The notes under the pieces: generated by a model
Databases searched by the model: none
Told to the model about the DNA's origin: nothing
Seen by the model: only the letters and a program-made list of their open reading frames with translations
Program-made: the position numbers and the translations under genes
Assembly (NCBI RefSeq): GCF_002300165.1
Contig: NZ_MLCE01000021.1
Coordinates: forward strand, 186,001-250,000
Direction of reading: 5' to 3'
Length of the DNA stretch: 64,000 nucleotides
Source of the DNA: Streptomyces sp. Tue6028
GTDB lineage: Bacteria > Actinomycetota > Actinomycetes > Streptomycetales > Streptomycetaceae
In this document: positions 50,437 through 56,900 of the stretch, piece by piece
Layout of the letters: every line of letters starts with the position of its first letter
Numbering within the stretch: the stretch's first letter is position 1

Positions 50437-51144
50437 CTAACCGCCCGAGCCGAGGCCCGTTCCCGTGCCGGTGCCCGCGTTCGCGTCCTGACCTGCCGTG
50501 GACCGGTCGGCGGTGGACCTGGGCGCCGACCCCTCGATGTCGATCACCGCACCCAGCTTCACCTGCTTGTACAGCCACGCCGCGTCGGCCGAGCGCAGGC
50601 CGATCCAGCCCGTCGTGCGGTCGTAGTTGCCGGGCGCCTTCTCGTCGTAGGCGATGGCGGCGATGTAGTTCGCCGAGCCGCCGGAGGAGGACAGTTCGAT
50701 CACCCAGGACACCTTGAGGTCGTAGTCCGACTCGAGGCCGACCGTGGTGCCGGGCATCACCTTCGTCGCGCTCTTGGCGGTGACCGTCATCCGGCCCGTC
50801 GCCGTGGGCCGGAGCTCGGTGCCGGAGGTGACCGGCAGGACGCGGCCGGCGACCTCGATCTGCCGCCGGGACAGGTCGACCGTGGCGTCGGGCGTCGCCG
50901 GGAGGCTGGGGGTGCCGGTGGGGCTCGCGGCAGGGGCGGGCCGCTGATCCGTGCCGCCGCCCAGGTCGACCGCGACGAGCAGGGCGAGCGCCGCCGCGGC
51001 GGAGACGGAGGCGGTCGCCACGACCGTACGCCGACGGCGTCGGCGGCGTACCGCCCGGCCACGGATCTCCGCGCCCGTCAGCACCGGGTGGGTCTCGCCC
51101 TCGGCGGCCAACTCGCGCAGGTTCGAGGTGAGTTCATCGGACAC
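50437..51144 (-). CDS. Membrane protein with inactivated L,D-transpeptidase-like domain, coupled to ECF sigma
   Basis: 235 residues. A short cytoplasmic N tail (about 1-40, ending in seven consecutive Arg) and one membrane helix (about 41-60) are followed by a Pro/Ser linker and an extracellular domain (about 90-205) resembling YkuD L,D-transpeptidases. At the catalytic position, where true enzymes have (S/T)HGC(I/V)GL, it reads T177-T-G-W-I-G-L183: His and Cys are replaced. So it is probably non-enzymatic, a sensor or anti-sigma-like protein. The start overlaps the upstream ECF sigma gene by 11 bases. Confidence 0.72.
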   Translation of the reverse strand: MSDELTSNLRELAAEGETHPVLTGAEIRGRAVRRRRRRRTVVATASVSAAAALALLVAVDLGGGTDQRPAPAASPTGTPSLPATPDATVDLSRRQIEVAGRVLPVTSGTELRPTATGRMTVTAKSATKVMPGTTVGLESDYDLKVSWVIELSSSGGSANYIAAIAYDEKAPGNYDRTTGWIGLRSADAAWLYKQVKLGAVIDIEGSAPRSTADRSTAGQDANAGTGTGTGLGSGG

Positions 51145-51646
51145 GGTCGTCCTCCCTCTCCTCCTCGTCCGTCGAGTCCGCCGAGAGCACCTGGGCCAGT
51201 GCCGCCCGGCCGCGGGACAGACGGGCCTTGACCGTGCCCACGGGAGCCCCGGTTTCGGAGGCTACCTGCTCCACGCTCAGGTCGCACAGATGGTGCAGGA
51301 CCAGGGCCATCCGCTGCGCCTCCGGCAGGGTGCGCAGCGCGGCGACCAGAGCGGTGCGCTCCGGATCGGGTCCCGGGGTGTGCTCGGGCGGCGGAGTGCG
51401 CCGCACGAGTTCGAGCCAGCGGCGCGCACGGCGCCAGCGGCTCACCGCGAGCCGCATCGCCACCGTCCGTATCCACGCCTCGGGCGCCCCGTCGGCGAGG
51501 AACTCGCGCCGCCGGTCCCAGGCGCGGACGAACGCCTCCTGGACGACGTCCTGCGCCTCACCGTGGTCCCCGGTGAACGCGTAGAGCTGACCGGTCAGCC
51601 GGGGGAACGCGGTCGCGTAGAACGCGTCGAACTCTTCCTCGGTCAT
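51134..51646 (-). CDS. ECF (SigE-like) RNA polymerase sigma factor
   Basis: 170 residues from ATG 51646. Region 2 (about 5-70: AFYATAFPRLTGQLYAFTGDHGEAQDVVQEAFVRAWDRR) and region 4 (about 100-155: LPEAQRMALVLHHLCDLSVEQVASETGAPVGTVKARLSRG) are intact. An acidic tail (EEEREDD) ends it. Overlaps by 11 bases the gene for a membrane protein with an inactive L,D-transpeptidase-like domain, a typical sigma/anti-sigma arrangement. Divergent from an active L,D-transpeptidase gene with an ECF-like promoter. Likely an envelope stress sigma factor. Confidence 0.88.
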   Translation of the reverse strand: MTEEEFDAFYATAFPRLTGQLYAFTGDHGEAQDVVQEAFVRAWDRRREFLADGAPEAWIRTVAMRLAVSRWRRARRWLELVRRTPPPEHTPGPDPERTALVAALRTLPEAQRMALVLHHLCDLSVEQVASETGAPVGTVKARLSRGRAALAQVLSADSTDEEEREDDRVR

Positions 51647-51683
51647 GCCCCCCGCCGGAGTTTCCGGAATTTCCGCGGCCCGA

Positions 51684-51712
51684 TGCAACCCGGCCGTCCC
51701 TGCCGTGCGTAC
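51684..51712 (+). promoter_or_regulatory. Candidate ECF-type promoter for the L,D-transpeptidase gene
   Basis: TGCAACC (51684-51690), a 17-base spacer and CGTAC (51708-51712) resemble the AACC/CGT promoter form used by ECF sigma factors. It lies about 46 bases before the L,D-transpeptidase ATG, in the gap shared with the ECF gene. Confidence 0.4.
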
Positions 51713-51757
51713 AGGTCCCGTACGTGGCACATCGAAACACACCACAGGGGGATCACG

Positions 51758-52708
51758 ATGACCACCGGAGTCAGGGGGCGCCGGCCGGGCCGCGCCTGGG
51801 GGGCGGCGGCGCTGGCCGTGTGCGCGCTCGCGCTGGCCGGCTGCTCGGGGCGGGCCGTGGCCGACGGGAGCGGAGGCACGGGGACGGGCGCCGGACCGGA
51901 GGCCACCACGACCGTCAACCCGCAGCGGCAGAAGGGGCATACGGCCACGCCGAAGCCGCTCAAGTCGCTGCCGGGCGCGCACGTCAACATCGTCGACAGG
52001 CAGACCGTCGGTGTCGGCATGCCCATATCGGTGACCTTCGACGGCGCCGTACCGACCGTCGAACGTGCGGACGTGGAACGGCAGTTGAAGGTAACCGCCG
52101 ATGTCGAGGGCTCGTGGAGCTGGGTCAAGGACCGCAATCTGCTCGACGGGCAGCGCGTCGACTTCCGGCCGCGCACGTACTGGAAGCCCGGCACGGAGGT
52201 CACCGTCCGGGCCGGCGCCGGGATCACACGGCATTTCACGGTGGGCCGCTCCCTCGTCGCCACGGTCGATGTCCGCACACACTCCATGACGGTTGAGAAG
52301 GCCGGTACGACGCGAAAGGTTCCCATCACGGCGGGCGCACCGGGCATGGAGACCTGGAACGGCACCATGGTCGTCTCCGACAAGGCGACCAAGGTCTTCA
52401 TGAACTCGCAGACCGTCGGCTACGGCGACGCGTACGCGGGTTACTACTACTACGCCGTGCACCTCACCACCTCGGGCACCTATCTCCACCAGAACCCGAA
52501 GGCCAACACCTACGCCGGGCACCAGAACGTCACCCACGGCTGCGTCGGACTCGCCACCGACGGCACCGCGAAGCGCTTCTACGACGAGGTCATCCCCGGC
52601 GACGTCGTCAAGGTCGTCGGCTCCAAGGACACGGTGGCCGTGGGCAACGGATACGGCGACTGGAACCTCGGCTGGGAGCAGTGGAAGGCGGGCAGCGCGC
52701 TGTCCTGA
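51758..52708 (+). CDS. L,D-transpeptidase lipoprotein
   Basis: About 316 residues from ATG 51758 (AGGGGGA 5 bases upstream). The signal peptide ends in a lipobox (LAGC, Cys29). Residues about 70-165 form the Ig-like domain typical of actinobacterial Ldt enzymes, and about 165-290 the YkuD catalytic domain with the intact motif H260-G-C262 (THGCVGL) and His in YLHQNP. It forms 3-3 crosslinks in peptidoglycan and is linked to beta-lactam tolerance. Divergent from the ECF sigma gene. A 16-bp palindrome follows the stop. Confidence 0.92.
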   Translation: MTTGVRGRRPGRAWGAAALAVCALALAGCSGRAVADGSGGTGTGAGPEATTTVNPQRQKGHTATPKPLKSLPGAHVNIVDRQTVGVGMPISVTFDGAVPTVERADVERQLKVTADVEGSWSWVKDRNLLDGQRVDFRPRTYWKPGTEVTVRAGAGITRHFTVGRSLVATVDVRTHSMTVEKAGTTRKVPITAGAPGMETWNGTMVVSDKATKVFMNSQTVGYGDAYAGYYYYAVHLTTSGTYLHQNPKANTYAGHQNVTHGCVGLATDGTAKRFYDEVIPGDVVKVVGSKDTVAVGNGYGDWNLGWEQWKAGSALS

Positions 52709-52714
52709 GACCGT

Positions 52715-52730
52715 GCGGGAAATTTCCCGC
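52715..52730. promoter_or_regulatory. 16-bp perfect palindrome
   Basis: GCGGGAAATTTCCCGC lies 7 bases after the L,D-transpeptidase stop and about 105 bases before the next gene. It lacks a loop and a T run, so it looks more like a protein-binding site than a terminator. The related AT-rich CGGAAATTCCGG lies on the minus strand near 51663-51674. Confidence 0.4.
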
Positions 52731-52835
52731 CGGGTGTCATCCGGCGTACGGGCCAACGGAGTTTGGACGAGTGGAGAGGCGCCCTCCGACCGTTTCACCG
52801 CCGCACGTTCCTCATATCGCAAGGAGAGTCCGTCC

Positions 52836-53444
52836 ATGACACGGATGCAGAAGTACCTGGCCGCGACCGCCGTGGCCGTCGCGCTGGTCGGGGCGCCCAC
52901 GGTGTCGTACGCCGTCTCGCAGGGGAAGGCGGCGTCCGGCACCTCCACCCATTCCGCGGCGCGGGCCGAACGCGCCACCGCCGTCCGGCCGGTCGCCGAG
53001 GCCGCCGCCAGGAAGGCGCCCACCGCCCGGATCGTCGCCCCCGGCGAACATGTCGCCGTGGACGGCGGCGCGGAGATCTGGCTCACGGCGGAGGGCAAGC
53101 ACTGGACGACGGCCGGCGACCCCGAGCCGCAGTTCCGCAGTGTCGTCGACGGCAACGTCGACCTGACCCGGCCGGGTGTGTCGATGCAGGCCGAAGGCGA
53201 CGCCGAGGGCCGCTACTTCCTCTCCGGCCTCTACTACGGCGGCAAGGGCACCGCGTCCCGCGTCACCGTCGAGACCAAGGCCGGCACCGTGCACGGCAAG
53301 CTGCTGGAGCTCGCGGGCAAGCCCGGCTGGGGCGTCTGGTACGCCACCGCCCAGGCCCCGGCCGACGGCAAGGGCGATCCCGACTTCCTCGGCAACGTCA
53401 CCGTCCGCGACACCAAGGGCCGGATCTACGCCCAGCTGAAGTGA
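52836..53444 (+). CDS. Secreted protein sharing an ectodomain with the SigE partner
   Basis: About 202 residues, ATG preceded by AAGGAGA. Signal peptide about 1-27, a Ser/Ala/Arg linker to about 65, then a domain (about 66-202) closely related to the extracellular domain of the membrane protein at 54085-54831. Shared features are VAPGE, IWLT-x2-GKHWT, PQFRSV-x-DGN-x-D, YFLSG and LAGKPGWGVWYA. The domain has no Cys and no catalytic motif. No family recognised. Placed just before a SigE-type sigma gene, from which a stem-loop separates it. Confidence 0.72.
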   Translation: MTRMQKYLAATAVAVALVGAPTVSYAVSQGKAASGTSTHSAARAERATAVRPVAEAAARKAPTARIVAPGEHVAVDGGAEIWLTAEGKHWTTAGDPEPQFRSVVDGNVDLTRPGVSMQAEGDAEGRYFLSGLYYGGKGTASRVTVETKAGTVHGKLLELAGKPGWGVWYATAQAPADGKGDPDFLGNVTVRDTKGRIYAQLK

Positions 53445-53451
53445 GCCCGGT

Positions 53452-53495
53452 GGTGCGGGAGAGCCGGGTTGTTCAGGTCTCGGCTCCCCCGCACC
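53452..53495. terminator. Stem-loop between secreted-domain gene and sigma gene
   Basis: A 15-bp stem with one mismatch (53452-53466 with 53481-53495) and a 14-base loop. It may terminate or attenuate the secreted-protein transcript before the sigma gene. Confidence 0.55.
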
Positions 53496-53536
53496 GCCTC
53501 CACCCCCACGTACCCGACACCGAGGGACCGCCGGCC

Positions 53537-54088
53537 GTGCCGCTCACCCCCACCGACGCCTCCCAGGACTCCGCCGACGACGGCGACTTCGCCGCGTACG
53601 CGACCGCGGCCTGGCCCCGCCTGGTCCGCACCGCGCACATGCTCACCGGGGACTTCCACGAGGCCGAGGATCTCGTCCAGACCACGCTGGCCAAGGTGTA
53701 CGCGCGCTGGCGGCGCATCCCGCGCGACGACGTCGACTTCTACGTGCGCCGCTCGCTGGTCAACAACAACATCAGCCGGGTGCGCAAGAGACGTGTCGTG
53801 CAGCTGCTGATGCCGTTCCTGCCCGAGCGGGTGGACGAGAGCGAGCCCGGCCACGCGGAGACCGTCGCCCAGCGAGCGGCCCTGGACGAGGCGCTCGCGC
53901 ACCTGTCGGCGCGGCAGCGCGCCGTGATGGTGCTGCGCTACTGGGAGGACCTCGGCGAGGCCGAGACGGCCCAGCTCCTCGGCTGTTCGGTCGGCACCGT
54001 CAAAACCCATGCCCGGCGTGGCCTCGAGGCCCTTCGGGCCCACCCCCTGTTCGACGGCCGACACCCCGTTTCCGGAGCCCGCCCATGA
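53537..54088 (+). CDS. SigE-family RNA polymerase sigma factor
   Basis: About 183 residues. The GTG at 53537 has GAGGGA 9 bases upstream and lies after the stem-loop; an in-frame GTG at 53441 overlaps the previous stop but adds a leader without homology. Region 2 (DFAAYATAAWPRLVRTAHMLTGDFHEAEDLVQTTLAKVYARW) and region 4 (LSARQRAVMVLRYWEDLGEAETAQLLGCSVGTVKTHARRG) match the SigE family common in actinobacteria. Its stop overlaps the ATG of the membrane-protein gene by four bases, so the two are coupled. It likely drives an envelope response. Confidence 0.88.
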   Translation: MPLTPTDASQDSADDGDFAAYATAAWPRLVRTAHMLTGDFHEAEDLVQTTLAKVYARWRRIPRDDVDFYVRRSLVNNNISRVRKRRVVQLLMPFLPERVDESEPGHAETVAQRAALDEALAHLSARQRAVMVLRYWEDLGEAETAQLLGCSVGTVKTHARRGLEALRAHPLFDGRHPVSGARP

Positions 54089-54831
54089 ACCACCCGTTCC
54101 GTTCCCCGCGCCCGCCGGCCGAGGCCGAGCGGCTGCGCGAGGCGTTCGCCGAAGCCGCCTACGACGTCACTCCTTCCGTGGTTCCGCTGGCCGCCATCGA
54201 ACGCGAGGGCCGGCGGCGCAGGCGGCGGCGCGGGGCCGCCGTGCTCATGGCGGCTTGCGGTGTGCTGCTGGTGCCGCTGGCCGTGGTGGTGTTCCGCACG
54301 GGTGCGGCCGGCGAGCCGTCCGCACCCAGCAGCAGCGTGCGCCCGCCCTCCCCGACGGCCGGCACGGCGAGCCCCTCGCCCTCGGCGCCCGCCGGGAAGG
54401 TGCGCGTGGTGGCGCCCGGCGAGCGCGTGACGGTCTCGCCCGGCACCAGGATCTGGCTCACCGAGGACGGCAAGCACTGGACGGAACCGGACGCGCCCGG
54501 CCCCCAGTTCCGCAGCGTCAGTGACGGCAACCTCGACATGAGCACCCCCGGCATCACCCTCCAGGAGTCGGGACAGGGCGACGGCTACTTCCTCTCCGGC
54601 ATCTTCCACGGCCCGGGAGAGCCGGCCCGCGTCACGGTCACCACGTCCGCGGGTGACGTCGACGGCACCGCGCTCGTCCTCGCGGGCAAGCCCGGCTGGG
54701 GCGTCTGGTACGCGCAGGTGAGGGTGCCGAAGTCCGCCACGCCCGACGGCAGCATGACCGGCGTCACCGAGCGGGTCACGGTCCACGACTCGGCGGGCCG
54801 GGTCATCGCGACCCAGGACTTCACCCCGTGA
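54085..54831 (+). CDS. Membrane protein with duplicated ectodomain, probable regulator of the SigE sigma factor
   Basis: 248 residues. A cytoplasmic N region (about 1-50: AERLREAFAEAAYDVTPSVVPLAAIEREGRRRRRRRG) of the type that binds sigma factors, one membrane helix (about 51-70), a Ser/Pro linker, then an external domain (about 105-248) clearly related to the secreted protein at 52836-53444. The ATG overlaps the sigma gene stop, and the stop overlaps the ATG of the GT51 gene, forming a tight operon. I infer an anti-sigma-like sensor whose external domain shares structure with the secreted protein. Confidence 0.72.
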   Translation: MNHPFRSPRPPAEAERLREAFAEAAYDVTPSVVPLAAIEREGRRRRRRRGAAVLMAACGVLLVPLAVVVFRTGAAGEPSAPSSSVRPPSPTAGTASPSPSAPAGKVRVVAPGERVTVSPGTRIWLTEDGKHWTEPDAPGPQFRSVSDGNLDMSTPGITLQESGQGDGYFLSGIFHGPGEPARVTVTTSAGDVDGTALVLAGKPGWGVWYAQVRVPKSATPDGSMTGVTERVTVHDSAGRVIATQDFTP

Positions 54832-56546
54832 GCGCCCCGGGCGGCTCCGCCGGGACGGAGCCGGGCGCCGTCGTGGCGGGGCGGGCGCCCCGGCCGGCGC
54901 GCACCCGCGTCGCCCGGTTCCTCCGCGCGCGCCGGATCCGGGCCCGACGCACCCGTGGCCGCCGGCTGCGCCGGGCGCTGATCGCGCTGGCCGTCGTGTT
55001 CGCCGCGCCGGCCGGGGCGGCCGTGGTGGCGTACCGGCTGACGGTGATCCCCGAGCCGCATCCCGAGACGGCGATGCAGAGCACGGTCTTCGTGGACAGC
55101 CACGGCGGCTACCTGGGCCGGCGCGGCCCGGTCGACCGCCAGGAGGTGCCGCTCTCCCAGGTGCCCCGGCATGTGCAGGAAGCGGTGATTGCCGCGGAGA
55201 ACCGTTCCTTCCGTACGGACAGCGGGGTCTCGCCGAGCGCCGTCGTCCGCGCCGCGTGGTCGACGCTGAGCGGCGGCGGACGCCAGGGCGGCTCCACGAT
55301 CACGCAGCAGTACGTGAAGAACGCCCTGCTCAGCCCCGAGCGCTCACTGTCCCGCAAGGCGCGCGAGGCACTCATCGCCGTCAAGCTGGACCGCACCCGC
55401 TCGAAGGACGAGATCCTGGCGGGCTACCTCAACACCGTGTACTTCGGCCGCGGCGCGGCCGGCGTCCAGGCCGCCGCGCGCAACTACTTCGGCGTGGACG
55501 CGCAGGACCTGAGCATCGGCCAGGGCGCCGCGCTCGCCGCCGTGGTCAACATCCCCTCGTACTACGAGAGGGCGGGCTCCGACGCGGCGGTGACGGCGAA
55601 ACTCGAACACCGCTGGGAGTGGGTGCTGGACGCGATGGCGGACAGCGGGGCGATCACGTCCGCCCAGCGCGCGGCGGCCCGCTTCCCGGCGTTCCGTTTC
55701 TATCCCCCCGGCGCCACGGACGGCCAGCGCCAGTACCTGATCGACGTCGCCGCGAAGGAGGCCGCCGGCCGGCTCGGCATCACCCAGGACGAACTGGCCC
55801 GCGGCGGCTACACCGTCCGTACCACCTTCGACCTCACCGCCCAGGACGCGGCGTCCGAACAGATCGCCGGCCTGCCGCCGGGCAAGGACACACGGCTCCA
55901 CACGGCCGTCGTGGCGCTGGTCCCCGGCGACGGCGCCGTACGCGTCCTGTACGGCGGCGCGGACTACGCCCGGCAGCCCTTCAACGACGCGATCGCCGGA
56001 GCCGTGGAGGCGGGCACGGCGCTCGGACCGTTCGCCGGGACCCGGCTGAGCGCGCCGCTCAGCGGCCTCCCGCGCGCCGCCGCACCGACCCCGTACCGGC
56101 TGGCCGCCGCCTATGCCACGGCGGCGGCCCGCGGCAGCTACGCGCGGCCCTACACCGTCGAGCGGATCACCCGCGCGGGACGCACCCTCTACGCGGCGCG
56201 CCCGCACACTCGCACCGCCATGGACCCGTTCTCCGCGGTGCTGGTCACCAAGCGCATGGCCGCCGCCTCCGGCGTTCTCCCGGCCGCCTTCACCGGCGGC
56301 GCCGGGACCCGCACCCTGTGGCGGACCACATACGACGACGGCCTCGCCGTCACGGCCGCGCTCTTCGCCCGGTGCCCCGCCCGCCATGGGCACACGGCCC
56401 GCACGGCCCAGTTGCCCGCCGGGGCCGGCGACCTCGCCGTACGCGTCACCACAGAGGTCCGTGACCGGCTGGAACAGTCGTCCCCGGGGGCGGCCCACAC
56501 CCCCGTGCCGGCCTCCCCGGCGTGGGGCAGCGGCCCGGTGCCGTGA
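54828..56546 (+). CDS. GT51 peptidoglycan glycosyltransferase with degenerate penicillin-binding domain
   Basis: 572 residues. A basic cytoplasmic N tail and one membrane helix (about 50-70) are followed by a GT51 glycosyltransferase (about 85-250) with catalytic E124 (IAAENRSFRTD), GGSTITQQYVKN and RKAREALIAVKLDR intact. The following penicillin-binding region (about 325-515) is shortened and inactive. Where class A enzymes have S-x-x-K (GSTFKPF), it reads E392-A-G-T-A-L-G-P-F400; the SxN region is missing; KTGT is replaced by GGAGT (488-492). So it polymerises glycan but cannot crosslink. The gene overlaps the upstream membrane-protein gene. Confidence 0.85.
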   Translation: MSAPGGSAGTEPGAVVAGRAPRPARTRVARFLRARRIRARRTRGRRLRRALIALAVVFAAPAGAAVVAYRLTVIPEPHPETAMQSTVFVDSHGGYLGRRGPVDRQEVPLSQVPRHVQEAVIAAENRSFRTDSGVSPSAVVRAAWSTLSGGGRQGGSTITQQYVKNALLSPERSLSRKAREALIAVKLDRTRSKDEILAGYLNTVYFGRGAAGVQAAARNYFGVDAQDLSIGQGAALAAVVNIPSYYERAGSDAAVTAKLEHRWEWVLDAMADSGAITSAQRAAARFPAFRFYPPGATDGQRQYLIDVAAKEAAGRLGITQDELARGGYTVRTTFDLTAQDAASEQIAGLPPGKDTRLHTAVVALVPGDGAVRVLYGGADYARQPFNDAIAGAVEAGTALGPFAGTRLSAPLSGLPRAAAPTPYRLAAAYATAAARGSYARPYTVERITRAGRTLYAARPHTRTAMDPFSAVLVTKRMAAASGVLPAAFTGGAGTRTLWRTTYDDGLAVTAALFARCPARHGHTARTAQLPAGAGDLAVRVTTEVRDRLEQSSPGAAHTPVPASPAWGSGPVP

Positions 56547-56617
56547 CCGGAGGTTCGCGCGATCGAGACCTTCACGGCCCTTCCGTCCCCGTGCGGCACG
56601 GCCATACTGGACGCACG

Positions 56618-56839
56618 ATGACGAAATCCTCCGCGCCCAGGCGCCACCTGCCCACCAGCCCCTTCGCCGCCCCGGTCGTCCCCGTGGCCAAGGAGTTCAG
56701 CCTCGGAGACCGCGTCTCCCACGACCAGTACGGCCTGGGCACGATCGTCGGCGCCGAAGAGGGCATCGCGATGCTCGTCGACTTCGGTGCCCAGCGGGTT
56801 CGCGTCCTCAGCCCGTACGGCCGGATGGACCGGCTCTGA
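56618..56839 (+). CDS. Small UvrD/PcrA Tudor-like domain protein
   Basis: About 73 residues from ATG 56618. The core (about 25-73: FSLGDRVSHDQYGLGTIVGAEEGIAMLVDFGAQRVRVLSPYGRMDRL) is a small beta barrel like the Tudor domain at the C terminus of UvrD/PcrA helicases, which binds RNA polymerase. Here it stands alone, with a basic, Pro-rich N tail. It could modulate transcription by binding polymerase, but direct evidence is lacking. A -10-like CATACT close to the ATG and no ribosome-binding site suggest a leaderless message. Confidence 0.7.
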   Translation: MTKSSAPRRHLPTSPFAAPVVPVAKEFSLGDRVSHDQYGLGTIVGAEEGIAMLVDFGAQRVRVLSPYGRMDRL

Positions 56840-56900
56840 CCCGCCCCACGAACGGCCCACACCGCTAGCCGCCCACCAGGCCGGGACCCACGCTGGACGC

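Noticed and set aside
53441..53536. Upstream GTG start for the SigE-family gene
   Set aside because: It would translate through the stem-loop, adds a leader without sigma homology, and the GTG at 53537 has a better ribosome-binding site.
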